A stretch of 64,000 bases of DNA from Cytobacillus sp. S13-E01 (GTDB taxonomy: Bacteria; Bacillota; Bacilli; Bacillales; Bacillaceae_L): the NCBI RefSeq assembly GCF_029193815.1, contig NZ_JARFVC010000004.1:124001-188000 (forward strand), read 5' to 3'. The translations under genes and the position numbers were made by a program. The notes under the pieces were generated by a model. It did no database searches. It was not told the DNA's origin and worked only from the letters and a program-made list of their open reading frames with translations. This document shows positions 52,727 through 61,834 of the stretch, one piece after another (the stretch's first letter is position 1; the number at the start of each line of letters is the position of its first letter).

Positions 52727-53971
52727 ATGAAAAGAAGATTACTTATCTTAAGCATTGGAACAATGGTTGCATTCGGTACATTTCTATCAAGTACATCTAC
52801 TAATGTCGCCTTGGCAGTTGACAAAAATCAACAGCTTGAAAATCAAAAGAATAACCTTCAGAAAAAGCGCTCTGATGTCAAGGCTGATATGGGAGAGATC
52901 AAGGCTGAAATATCTTCGCTTCAATCTGAGCAAGATAAAGTAAAAGAAGATATCAAACGCATTGATATGGCTGTAGCTGAAACAAATGCTGGAATCCGTG
53001 AAAAGGATGCACAGATTGAAGAAACTAGAAAACAAATCGAAGCACTACAAAAGCAAATTGCTGAAGTAGCCGAAAGAATTGAGAAACGAGATGCTCTTTT
53101 ACAGGATCGTATGCGTTCTATCCAAGAAAGCGGAGGCGTCATTAGTTATTTAGATGTACTTTTTGGTGCACAAAGCTTTAGTGATTTTATTGATCGACTG
53201 AACGCTTTATCAACTTTTGTGCAGGCTGATAAGGATATCATAAAAGCTCACCAGGATGACAAGCTATTAAAAGAGGAAAAAGAAACCGAAGTAACTGATT
53301 TTCTAATAGATCTTGAAACGCAGCTAACATCTCTTGAGGGGATGAAGGTTAAACTAAAAGAACAGCAGGATGAAAAGACAAAAATCATGGCTCAATTAAA
53401 GCGTGAGGAAGATGAAGCCACCTCTCAATATGAAGACCTTGAGGATGAGGCTGAACTATTAGCTGCTCAAGAACGTGCTATCCGGAATGAAATTGCTGCC
53501 TGGGAAAAGAGACAGCGTGAGCTTGAAGAAGCAAGAAAGCGCGGAGATGTGCAAGCTCCGGCTATAACGAGTGGTAACTTCATGAAACCAACAGAAGGTA
53601 GATTTACCTCTCCTTTTGGATCACGTTGGAACGCTTTACATGCTGGTGTTGATATTGCTAACAGAGCTGCAAATGTTCCAATTGTTGCTGCTGCATCAGG
53701 TACTGTTTTCCGTTCCTATTACTCTAGTAGCTATGGTAACGTGGTTTTCATTACACATAATATCGATGGACAAATCTATACGACTGTCTATGCGCATATG
53801 GAATCTCGCTCAGTAAGTGAAGGTCAAACAGTAAGCAAAGGAACAAGAATTGGCTATATGGGTAATACAGGTAATTCATTCGGAAAACACTTACACTTTG
53901 AAATGCACAAGGGACCTTGGAATGCTTCAAAATCCAACGCAGTCGATCCACAGAATTATATTAACTTTTAA
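52727..53971 (+). CDS. coiled-coil M23 peptidase (EnvC/CwlO-like FtsEX partner)
   Basis: 414 aa. A signal peptide (about 1-30) is followed by long coiled coils (about 33-125 and 175-275) joined by a short globular piece (SYLDVLFGAQSFSDFIDRLNAL, also present in CwlO-type proteins). A LytM/M23 zinc peptidase domain fills about 295-414: SPFGSRW, HAGVDIAN (metal His/Asp), TVYAHM and HLHFEMH (metal and catalytic His). The full metal site suggests an active endopeptidase, unlike degenerate EnvC activators. It follows ftsEX closely, so the trio should work together in wall cleavage for elongation. The enzyme domain differs from the NlpC/P60 of B. subtilis CwlO. Confidence 0.92.
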   Translation: MKRRLLILSIGTMVAFGTFLSSTSTNVALAVDKNQQLENQKNNLQKKRSDVKADMGEIKAEISSLQSEQDKVKEDIKRIDMAVAETNAGIREKDAQIEETRKQIEALQKQIAEVAERIEKRDALLQDRMRSIQESGGVISYLDVLFGAQSFSDFIDRLNALSTFVQADKDIIKAHQDDKLLKEEKETEVTDFLIDLETQLTSLEGMKVKLKEQQDEKTKIMAQLKREEDEATSQYEDLEDEAELLAAQERAIRNEIAAWEKRQRELEEARKRGDVQAPAITSGNFMKPTEGRFTSPFGSRWNALHAGVDIANRAANVPIVAAASGTVFRSYYSSSYGNVVFITHNIDGQIYTTVYAHMESRSVSEGQTVSKGTRIGYMGNTGNSFGKHLHFEMHKGPWNASKSNAVDPQNYINF

Positions 53972-53987
53972 TCATTTAAAAAAACCT

Positions 53988-54018
53988 TAAAGATCACAAT
54001 AATGTGATCTTTTTCTTG
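53988..54018 (+). terminator. terminator of M23 gene
   Basis: AAAGATCAC and GTGATCTTT arms round AATAAT, then TTTC. Confidence 0.9.
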
Positions 54019-54565
54019 TATGTAAAAAATGAAAATAGAAAATAATTCTACATTGAATAAAGGTTGTTGTTTTGCGTTCTTCAATTATGTAATCTTTGAA
54101 GTGTAAATGGCCTAAAATGAGTTTTAGCAAATATAATATTGATTTAAAAACGTTTCTGTCTGTTTGGCTCAAATGTTAGTCGGAACCGACTAAATTTTGT
54201 GTCGAAATAATTAAAATTATGTCGAAAAACGGTTGGACAAAATAGTAATAAAGGCTTATTATTTAATAGAAGATTTATGAAGAACAATAATACATAGTCT
54301 TTTAGAATTATATTATCCCGCATGAACTGGCAGTTGGCAATAGACCATCTACTACAAAACGAAGTTAAAGTGTGGATAACTGCCCGTTAAGGTTCGTATA
54401 AGAACATGAAGTCTGCGTTACTTAGGTTTTTAGATCAACTAACCATCAGTGTAGGATGCGAAGACAACCCAATACTGATGGAAATTTCCTTTATTGATTC
54501 AAGAGAAAGCTCTAATAGGTTCATTGTATGATTTTATATTAAAACTTTAAGGAATAGGGGTAAGA
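54019..54565 (+). promoter_or_regulatory. long leader upstream of second chemoreceptor gene
   Basis: 547 bp without a supported gene. Near the 3' end CCATCAGT and ACTGATGG (54442-54481) close a 24-nt loop, and the GC content rises between 54350 and 54480 compared with the flanks, suggesting a structured RNA. No known riboswitch consensus fits. No clear SigD promoter was found. Confidence 0.5.
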
Positions 54566-56605
54566 ATGATGTTTAAAAGTAACAGTGAAAAAAGTAAAAA
54601 ACAAAGTAAATTAAGTAGTGTATTTAATAAGACTATTAGACGACAAATCTTAATTCCGTTTTTATCATTAATTATCTTATCAGGAACAATCATTTCATTT
54701 GTGGCATATCAATTTAGTGTGTCAATGACGACAGAGGAGTTATCGCTAAATGTAAAGCAACAAATGTCTAGTATGAATGATTCATTTGAAATTTTCTTTA
54801 CTAACACAGAAAATACGATTAATTTGTTTTCTGAAAAATCAGATCTTAAAAGTTTTGAAACCACTGAAGATAAGATATTGGCTTCTTTTGAAGAAACAGC
54901 ATCATCAAATGAGCAAATAACCAATATCTATATGGGTACGGCAACAGGAAAAATGATTTTATATCCGAGTACTGAACTTCCAAGTGATTATGATCCACGA
55001 ACTAGAGTATGGTATACTGATGCGATTGAAAACAAAGATCAAATTATTTGGACGGAACCATACATTGATACAGCAACGAATGAGGTCGTAGTGAGTGTTG
55101 CGAAGGCTGTATATAATGGAAGTACCGCAGTAGGTGTTATGTCAATTGATATTTCAGTAGATACACTAATTGGAATGATTAGCAAAGTGAAGATTGGTGA
55201 ATCTGGTTATGCAGTATTATTTGATAACCTAGGAAAATACTTAGCTCATCCTGATAAAGAAAATATTGGGGTCGATGTCTCAAGTGAACAATATTATCAG
55301 ATGATAAAAAAAGAAGGAAACGATGGAATTATTGAATATGATCACGAGGGACAAGCTAAGATAATGGCGTTTGTGACAAATGAAAAAACAGGGTGGCAAC
55401 TAGCAGGCACAGTTTTCAAAGATGAATTAGAACAAAAAGCACAAGGAATCATACTACCAATTCTTATCGCTCTAGGAGTAGTTTTAATATTTGCTTCATT
55501 AATTGCGATTTTCGTTACTAGAAAATTTGTAGAACCTATTAAAACATTACAAGATACAATGAAGAATGTTGAAAATGGAGATTTAACTGCAACGGTAATG
55601 TTTGATAGACAGGATGAAGTTGGACAATTAGCTCAAAGTTTTAATCAAATGATTCTTCAAATGAAAATGATGATACAAAAAGTATCAACAATTGCTGATA
55701 ATGTAACAGATGCTTCTCAAACTCTCGTTGCAAGTGCAGAAGAGAACACTGCTGCTTCAAACGAGGTGGCAACTACAATGGAAGAGATTTCTGCTGGAGC
55801 AACAAATCAAACTGAATTAATTGAGGCTAATAGCCAGGCAACAAATCTATTAGCGGATAAAATCCAACAAGTGGAAGATCAAGCTAAAGTAATACAAACT
55901 GAATCAAATAACATGGAGGACTCTTCAAAAGAAGGGATGAATAAAGTTCGCTTACTTAAAGAGCAGTTCTCAAAAACGAATTTGATGGCATCTGAAATGG
56001 CAAAAGCAGTATCAGGGCTTGACGAAAATTCAACCTCCATTAATGACATCGTTAAAAAGATAGCAGAAATTGCGGGACAAACCAATTTGTTGGCTCTTAA
56101 CGCGGCGATTGAAGCAGCAAGAGCAGGTGAAGCAGGAAAAGGGTTTGCAGTAGTTGCTGAAGAAGTACGAAAATTAGCTGAACAAACAGAAGGCTCATTA
56201 AAAGATATTTCAGCAATTATCGGAAAAATGCAAGGGGAAACTTCAAAGACGGTTCACTTGATTAGAGAGACAAATGAATATCTGGTAGAACAAGGAAAGG
56301 CAGTAGATGATACTGAAGAATCATTCTCTCTTATCTCAGCAGCAATTACAAGCAGTCGCTCGATGATTCAAGGTATAGTGGACTCCGTGAAAGAGATGGT
56401 TGAACAAAGAGGTACATTAGTTAGAAATGCACATGAAATAACCTCAATAAGTCAAGAGACTGCCGCTGGAACTGAACAAGTTTCTGCTTCAATTGAAGAA
56501 ACAACTGCATCGATGGAACAGTTAAATATGTTAGCGAGTGAACTAGATTCATTTGCGAAGGAAATGAATGATGAAATAAGGAAATTTAGCATTGAAGAAA
56601 AATAA
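54566..56605 (+). CDS. methyl-accepting chemotaxis protein with dCache sensor
   Basis: 679 aa. A first TM (about 28-52) precedes an extracellular double-Cache domain (about 55-290; [52 protein letters not shown]). A second TM (about 292-316), a HAMP domain (about 317-370) and an MA signalling domain follow, with tip [42 protein letters not shown]. dCache domains bind amino acids or other small molecules, but the ligand cannot be told. The next gene, cheX, could act on the same pathway. Confidence 0.96.
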   Translation: MMFKSNSEKSKKQSKLSSVFNKTIRRQILIPFLSLIILSGTIISFVAYQFSVSMTTEELSLNVKQQMSSMNDSFEIFFTNTENTINLFSEKSDLKSFETTEDKILASFEETASSNEQITNIYMGTATGKMILYPSTELPSDYDPRTRVWYTDAIENKDQIIWTEPYIDTATNEVVVSVAKAVYNGSTAVGVMSIDISVDTLIGMISKVKIGESGYAVLFDNLGKYLAHPDKENIGVDVSSEQYYQMIKKEGNDGIIEYDHEGQAKIMAFVTNEKTGWQLAGTVFKDELEQKAQGIILPILIALGVVLIFASLIAIFVTRKFVEPIKTLQDTMKNVENGDLTATVMFDRQDEVGQLAQSFNQMILQMKMMIQKVSTIADNVTDASQTLVASAEENTAASNEVATTMEEISAGATNQTELIEANSQATNLLADKIQQVEDQAKVIQTESNNMEDSSKEGMNKVRLLKEQFSKTNLMASEMAKAVSGLDENSTSINDIVKKIAEIAGQTNLLALNAAIEAARAGEAGKGFAVVAEEVRKLAEQTEGSLKDISAIIGKMQGETSKTVHLIRETNEYLVEQGKAVDDTEESFSLISAAITSSRSMIQGIVDSVKEMVEQRGTLVRNAHEITSISQETAAGTEQVSASIEETTASMEQLNMLASELDSFAKEMNDEIRKFSIEEK

Positions 56606-56640
56606 ACAGTGATACTCATGATGGCCATACTATAAAGTTG

Positions 56641-56677
56641 AAAGGCTGTTAACTTCGATGTTAACGGCCTTTGTTTT
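56641..56677 (+). terminator. terminator of dCache chemoreceptor gene
   Basis: GGC.GTTAAC and GTTAACGGCC arms round TTCGAT, followed by TTTGTTTT. The 3' part is close to the cheX ribosome binding site. Confidence 0.82.
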
Positions 56678-56688
56678 GGAGGAATGTA

Positions 56689-57147
56689 ATGTCTAGTTCA
56701 ACGAAAGTACAAAGTGATCAATTAACGAGGTTAGTAAACGGTGTCATAACCTCCACTCAAACAATCATTCCTATTGAACAATCGATTGAAAAACCTGAGC
56801 TTTTACGAGTAGTTACTATAGAGTTTGGTGTATTGATTGGATTTACCGGGGACATTAAAGGAAGACTCATATTTAAAGGACAACCTACTATTTTTTCTGC
56901 AATTGGTGAAAAGATGTTCGGAATGCCAATTGGCGAGGAGATGTTAATTTCTTTCGCAGGCGAATTAGGAAATATGATTTCTGGTAACCTAGCAACGGTA
57001 ATATCTGAGCAAGGAATAACTACTGATATTACATCACCGACAATTCTACAAGGAAATTCCCAGTTATCAGGATTTACAAAAGCGATCAATGTAAATGTAC
57101 TTCTTTCTGAGATAGGAGTTCTTCAGATCGTGCTCTTACTGGAGTAG
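56689..57147 (+). CDS. cheX: CheX-like CheY phosphatase
   Basis: 152 aa from the ATG at 56689 (GGAGG 7 nt upstream). The alpha/beta fold with the CheC/CheX active-site motif E-x-x-N is seen in SFAGELGNMISGNLATVI; GFTGDIKGRLIF precedes it. CheX dephosphorylates CheY-P to reset the switch signal. B. subtilis lacks CheX and uses CheC/FliY, so this organism may have an added phosphatase, or this may be a chemotaxis-like accessory protein. Adjacent to a chemoreceptor gene but behind a terminator. Confidence 0.85.
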   Translation: MSSSTKVQSDQLTRLVNGVITSTQTIIPIEQSIEKPELLRVVTIEFGVLIGFTGDIKGRLIFKGQPTIFSAIGEKMFGMPIGEEMLISFAGELGNMISGNLATVISEQGITTDITSPTILQGNSQLSGFTKAINVNVLLSEIGVLQIVLLLE

Positions 57148-57353
57148 TAGAAAATCTAAATCTATTTTAACCTAAATTTTTCCTTTTCAATCCTTTATTA
57201 AGATTGTTACCCCCTTTTAACCAATATAGGTATTTTAACCCGTTATCCTTTTAATTTATCGTGATAAAATAGGAAGTAATTTCTTTTCACGATTCGACAG
57301 GAACTACTGCTTATAGCCAATATTTGCATGTGTCATAAAAAATGGAGGGTCTG

Positions 57354-57911
57354 ATGAAATACATATTTATTTTACTATCTATCACTATTGTGTTAATAGG
57401 CTGTTCACAAGAAAAAACTAGTGGACCAATTGAGAAGGAACAAGTGGTGGGGACGAAATCGGAGATTAAAAATGAGGAAACAGAGACAACTCCTGAACAT
57501 GAGTACTTTAATGAAGAGTTTAAGAATTCGATTAGCAACGGTTTTTTACCTGGTGCAGAATTTGGGATTGGGTCAACAGTTTCGGAAATTAAAGCAAGCT
57601 TAGGTGAGCCGGAAGTAGAAGATATCTGGGACGGTGCGAACATTTTGCAGTATGGTAGTGTGGTATATGGGTATCCATACCTCGATGATGGAAATACGAT
57701 TCATGTAATCCAACATGCTCCAGAAACAGAATATTTTTTAAATGATTTGAAAAACCTCCTTGGTGAACCGTCTGTCGCTGAAATAAGTGACATTAATGGT
57801 ATGTTTTTTGTCGTATACAATTTAAAAGAAAATAAGCAGCTTTGGGTTTATACTACCTCAGATAGTGATACATCACCAATTTCGTATTTAAAGTTAATAA
57901 AAAAATACTAG
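57354..57911 (+). CDS. putative lipoprotein (DUF4309-like)
   Basis: 185 aa from the ATG at 57354 (GGAGGG upstream). Short signal with lipobox LIGC (about residue 16), a charged linker (about 18-50), then a domain with FGIGSTVSEIKASLGEPEVEDIW, YGYPYLDDGN and LKNLLGEPSVAE repeats that resemble the DUF4309/YjgB type. Function unknown. Single gene with terminator. Confidence 0.78.
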   Translation: MKYIFILLSITIVLIGCSQEKTSGPIEKEQVVGTKSEIKNEETETTPEHEYFNEEFKNSISNGFLPGAEFGIGSTVSEIKASLGEPEVEDIWDGANILQYGSVVYGYPYLDDGNTIHVIQHAPETEYFLNDLKNLLGEPSVAEISDINGMFFVVYNLKENKQLWVYTTSDSDTSPISYLKLIKKY

Positions 57912-57970
57912 AAATTTAAGCAAATCTAGTAGAAGAGTGAACAAAGGATTTTTAGCTGTGAAAATAAGGT

Positions 57971-58003
57971 AACGGGCAGTGAAAGGGAGTGCTGCCCGTA
58001 AAA
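57971..58003 (+). terminator. terminator of lipoprotein gene
   Basis: ACGGGCAG and CTGCCCGT arms round a 12-nt loop, then AAAAGTTTT. Confidence 0.8.
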
Positions 58004-58044
58004 GTTTTAATGTGAATAAATACCGATAGTATTGAATGTTTAAC

Positions 58045-58125
58045 TTCAATCAAACGTTTGTTTGAATTTTTCAAAGAATTCATACGCCTATGTCCATTCA
58101 AGCTAATCAAACGTTTGTTTAAAAA
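58045..58125 (-). repeat. paired-palindrome intergenic repeat, copy C (inverted)
   Basis: ATCAAACGTTTGTTT occurs twice with CG centres at 58055/58056 and 58112/58113, again 57 bp apart. The reverse complement aligns with copies A and B, including TTGAAAAATT near the inner side of one palindrome. Confidence 0.8.
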
Positions 58126-58169
58126 AACCGCATGCAGTGCTTGTCATTTTTATTCATAAAACTAACCTT

Positions 58170-58595
58170 TTAAAGTTTCTTCACAAATGCATAGCTTGTC
58201 TTTTTATAGCCCATTTTTTCCTCGTAAAATCTATGTGCATCCTTACGTTTGAATCCAGAGGATAGGGCAACGGATGAGCAGCCATGATTTTTTGCAAGTG
58301 AATGAATATAGGATAATAGCATCTCACCATACCCGTTTGAACGATGTGAATCGGCGGTAACTAAATCATATACGTAAATATGCTTACCATTATATAAGTT
58401 AGTGAGTTGAATAATTCCAGTAACAGCAACCATTTCATTATTTCTAATAACAGCGAACATTCGGTATCCTTCATCCCGCATTGCTGCAAGTAACCCTAGA
58501 TAAGTCCCTTCATCCAAATGTGTTCTTAGCTCCTTCATCACAGTGAATCCATCTTTCCACTCTTGTAGTGTAGTTAATTCTTTAATATGATCCAT
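58170..58595 (-). CDS. GNAT family N-acetyltransferase
   Basis: 141 aa. The GNAT acetyl-CoA motif A is YVYDLVTADSHRSNGYGEMLLSYI, with VTGIIQLTNLYNGKHIYV before it and the C-terminal RKDAHRFYEEKMGYKKTSYAF. The substrate is unknown. Monocistronic on the minus strand. Confidence 0.92.
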   Translation of the reverse strand: MDHIKELTTLQEWKDGFTVMKELRTHLDEGTYLGLLAAMRDEGYRMFAVIRNNEMVAVTGIIQLTNLYNGKHIYVYDLVTADSHRSNGYGEMLLSYIHSLAKNHGCSSVALSSGFKRKDAHRFYEEKMGYKKTSYAFVKKL

Positions 58596-58828
58596 TTTTC
58601 AACTTCCTTTCGCGGTTACAGTGTCTAAAAATGACCTAATTGAGAAAGGGAAAATCCAGAAATTTCTCTTATAATTAAGATACACTATATCTGATACCTC
58701 TAAAAGCGTCAGATTGAAGGTGCTTATAACAATAACCTGCTGCAGTCGTTGTTGAGAAAGTTGATTTGGATTGGTGGACATACAGAAGTGGAAATAAAAT
58801 GGTTAGTGCAAGTTTGGTGCTAACGGAA
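58596..58828. other. short non-coding stretch
   Basis: No supported gene; ORFs here lack ribosome binding sites and family resemblance. Confidence 0.5.
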
Positions 58829-58862
58829 AATGAACCACACCAAGGTAAAAGGGTGTGGTTCA
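58829..58862 (-). terminator. terminator of minus-strand hypothetical gene
   Basis: GAACCACACC and GGTGTGGTTC perfect arms; T-run on the minus strand follows as ATTTTCC. Confidence 0.82.
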
Positions 58863-58866
58863 ACAA

Positions 58867-59289
58867 TTAGTTTGAGATATTCGCTTTTAATCTCTTTTTT
58901 GGAACGCGTAATAACAAGATTCGTTTTCTTCTAATTGCGTTTATTAATAATTTATTTTGCTTGAGTGTATCCTCATCGTAGATTTTATCCTCATTTGCCA
59001 AGTTGTAGTAATAGTCGATCAATTTCATCGCATCATCAAGTGGATAGGTTTTAACTGTTTCCAAAATAGGAAGGTCATAGCCTTCTGTGAATCCTTCCAT
59101 ACTAGCTGCGAAAATATAAATTTTAAAACCATCAGCTTTTTGAGGTGCTGCTACTCTAATAAGCCAGTGGGTAGAATGTCGTATGTCTATCAAATGGTAG
59201 TTTTTTTCTAAAAATCGTACTCGATCCTGTGACTGCATGCTTACAACCTTGCTTGGAAAATGAATAGAGTATTTCTGTTGTTTACTCAT
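58867..59289 (-). CDS. hypothetical cytosolic protein (140 aa)
   Basis: 140 aa from the ATG at 59289 (strong GAGGGGGGTAC upstream; a longer frame exists but has no SD). It has a basic C-terminus (RRKRILLLRVPKKRLKAN) and a possible alpha/beta N-terminal part (KYSIHFPSKVVSMQSQDRVRF, THWLIRVAAPQKADGFKIYIFAASMEGF). No signal peptide or membrane segment. Not recognised; flanking genes give no clue. Confidence 0.7.
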   Translation of the reverse strand: MSKQQKYSIHFPSKVVSMQSQDRVRFLEKNYHLIDIRHSTHWLIRVAAPQKADGFKIYIFAASMEGFTEGYDLPILETVKTYPLDDAMKLIDYYYNLANEDKIYDEDTLKQNKLLINAIRRKRILLLRVPKKRLKANISN

Positions 59290-59912
59290 AAGTACCCCCC
59301 TCAATACAGAAATATTTAAATAATGCCTGGTATAATCATCATTGGTGTTCGTTTTGTGATGTTTATAAATCACTATATGAAAGATCTAAAAAATTTATAC
59401 GTATAAGTCTTTAAGAAGACCTAGCGGTGCACGGGCTATGAAAAAATCAGGTGGCTTGGTAGTAACCTTAATAAAACCATGACGTAAAAAGCGGAAGGCA
59501 GGTAGGTAACTACAAACGTTTTCCTTTACAACATTGGAAATTAACCTATAATTAAAAGTAGTTAGTTCATATTTAAAATGTGAAGCGTTTTATCATAAAG
59601 ACTTTTTCGGTAAATGTTGTTGGTGTTAATTTTAAAAAGTATAGTTGCATTTGTCTGATTATTTTTAATCGATCACTAAAAAAACTTCTCTTTTTGATTG
59701 TAAAAAACAACAATTTTTCAGAAAAGAGCCTTCATAAACCGAACAAGCTTCTCATATAGTTGAACAAAGGCATCGCACTTAAGCATGTGTGGTGCCTTTT
59801 CCTAACAAGGTAGTTCGATATATAAATAGATAGAATAAGAACATATCTAGGGCACACAATAATGATATTGCACTTGTTCTACCGGTAATGGGATAGGAGG
59901 ATGAATGGTTTG
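59290..59912. other. intergenic region with orphan terminator upstream of ctpB
   Basis: 623 bp, no supported ORF. A hairpin terminator AAGGCATCGCAC...GTGTGGTGCCTTTT lies at 59767-59800 without a gene in front of it, so a short RNA or leader from about 59400-59800 is possible. The ctpB SD GGAGG is at 59896-59900. Confidence 0.55.
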
Positions 59913-61373
59913 ATGAGTCGTAAAATTCTTGCAATGTATTTAGCACTTTCGATGCTGGTTGGCGTAGGGGTGACATATGTCGCAACAGAGGTGCTTGATG
60001 GCACTAATTTGATAGCTAGTAACAATAATTCAGCGAATGAGAGCCAAACGTCACAACCGGAGCCAAGCGAAGATGCTCAGGAACAGATGAAAAAAATTGG
60101 TCAAGTATATGATTTAATCAAATCTCGATATGTTGAGGATATTGAAGATGCTGAATTAATTGAAGGCGCTATTCAGGGGATGGTCAATACATTAGAAGAT
60201 CCTTATTCAGTTTATATGGACAAAGAAACAGCAGACCAATTTAGTCAATCATTGGATTCTTCGTTTGAAGGAATCGGTGCTGAAGTTAGTATGATGGAAG
60301 GGAAAGTAACCATTGTTGCACCCTTTAAAGACTCTCCAGCTGAAAAGGCAGGTCTAAAATCAAATGACCAAATCTTATCTGTTGATGGTAAAAGTGTAGA
60401 AGGTCTTGATCTGTATGACGCCGTTTTAAAAATCCGTGGAGAAAAAGGAACGATTGTACAATTAGAAGTCGTCCGCCCAGGTGTAACAGAAATTCTTAAA
60501 ATAGATGTAAAAAGAGATGAGATTCCAATTGAAACAGTCTATTCTTCTATAAAAGAATATAACGGTAAAAAAGTTGGATATATTGAGTTAACTTCTTTTG
60601 CAGAGGACACTGCAAAAGATTTCGCAACAAGCCTAGATGAATTAGAAAAGCAAAAAATTGATGGCTTAGTTCTTGATGTTCGTGGGAACCCAGGTGGTTA
60701 CTTAGAAAGTGTTGAGGAAATTCTTAAAAACTTAGTAACAGAGGAAAAACCATATGTTCAAATCGAAGAACGTTCAGGCAATAAACAACGTTTCTTCTCA
60801 ACCTTAAAAGAAAAAAAAGGCTATCCAATTACAGTTTTAATTGACCGTGGCAGTGCATCAGCTTCAGAAATTTTAGCTGGAGCATTAAAAGAAGCGGGTA
60901 ACTATGAGGTTGTAGGTGAGACTTCTTTTGGTAAAGGTACGGTTCAACAGGCTGTTCCAATGGGTGATGGTAGTAATATTAAACTAACGATGTTTAAGTG
61001 GTTAACTCCCGATGGAAACTGGATTCATGAAAAAGGTGTAGAACCTACGGTTGAAGTCTTGCAACCTGAATATTTTTACAGTAATCCAATTTCAACTGAA
61101 AAAGAGCTGGTACTAGATACGAATAGTGAGCAAGTAAAAAATGCACAGTTAATGTTAAGTGGCCTAGGCTTTGAAGCAGGGCGCAAAGATGGTTACTTCA
61201 GTAAAGAAACAGAGACAGCTGTGAAAGCTTTCCAGCAAGCAAACAACTTAACTGTTACTGGCGAAATTGATTCAAAAACAGCAGAAGTTATTCAAACAAA
61301 GCTACTTGAAAAAGTACGCGACGAGAAGAACGATCTTCAGCTTCAAACAGCGATTAAAATATTGTTTCAATAA
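59913..61373 (+). CDS. ctpB: carboxy-terminal processing serine protease CtpB (S41)
   Basis: 486 aa from the ATG at 59913 (TTG at 59910 and ATG at 59901 also in frame; the last abuts the SD). A membrane anchor/signal (about 5-27), a polar linker, then the cap region (IGQVYDLIKSRYVED), a PDZ domain (about 105-190; GIGAEVSMMEGKVTIV), and an S41 catalytic core with Ser in DRGSASASEILAGAL and Lys in SFGKGTVQQAVP. A C-terminal peptidoglycan-binding domain ends it (about 410-470). CtpB in B. subtilis cleaves SpoIVFA in the sporulation SigK checkpoint. minJ follows, as in B. subtilis. Confidence 0.95.
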   Translation: MSRKILAMYLALSMLVGVGVTYVATEVLDGTNLIASNNNSANESQTSQPEPSEDAQEQMKKIGQVYDLIKSRYVEDIEDAELIEGAIQGMVNTLEDPYSVYMDKETADQFSQSLDSSFEGIGAEVSMMEGKVTIVAPFKDSPAEKAGLKSNDQILSVDGKSVEGLDLYDAVLKIRGEKGTIVQLEVVRPGVTEILKIDVKRDEIPIETVYSSIKEYNGKKVGYIELTSFAEDTAKDFATSLDELEKQKIDGLVLDVRGNPGGYLESVEEILKNLVTEEKPYVQIEERSGNKQRFFSTLKEKKGYPITVLIDRGSASASEILAGALKEAGNYEVVGETSFGKGTVQQAVPMGDGSNIKLTMFKWLTPDGNWIHEKGVEPTVEVLQPEYFYSNPISTEKELVLDTNSEQVKNAQLMLSGLGFEAGRKDGYFSKETETAVKAFQQANNLTVTGEIDSKTAEVIQTKLLEKVRDEKNDLQLQTAIKILFQ

Positions 61374-61383
61374 AAAATGATAG

Positions 61384-61414
61384 GAAATCCCCTTCAAAGT
61401 GGAGGGGATTTTTG
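61384..61414 (+). terminator. terminator of ctpB
   Basis: AAATCCCCT and AGGGGATTT arms followed by TTG. Confidence 0.88.
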
Positions 61415-61834
61415 TATGTACCGGCTTATAACCCCATTTAATGGGAAGTTTATGAAGTTGAGCCACTGTTTTGAAAGGTACTCTCCCTGTAAAAAAAGGT
61501 GAAACATACGCGTCTATTTAGATCAAATACTCGCCTTAAATTACAAAATACGTGTTTAGATCAGTCGACTGAATTACAACATATTCTCTCTAAACTGTTT
61601 TGAAAATTATAAAGAGTTAAAACCGACAGCAGTAGAACAAGGCATTATAAAATTGCTAAAAAATCATTAGTTGCGTTATATATAAACACAGGAGAACAAA
61701 ATAAAACAAATTTTCCAATAAAATCCGTATTCATTCCAATATGGTTTTGGTAGAATAAACAATAGGAAACTAGAAGTGTGAAAAAGTAGAATTGTTTGAG
61801 TCATGTAAACATAGCTACTAGGGCGGTGAAACTA
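61415..61834. other. intergenic region ctpB-minJ, no swrA
   Basis: 420 bp without a supported gene. In B. subtilis swrA lies here; no ORF resembling it was found. The minJ SD is GGGCGGTGA. Confidence 0.6.

Noticed and set aside
54180-54565. SigD promoter for the dCache chemoreceptor
   Set aside because: GTCGAAA segments occur but none has a TAAA at 14-16 nt and a proper GATA core.
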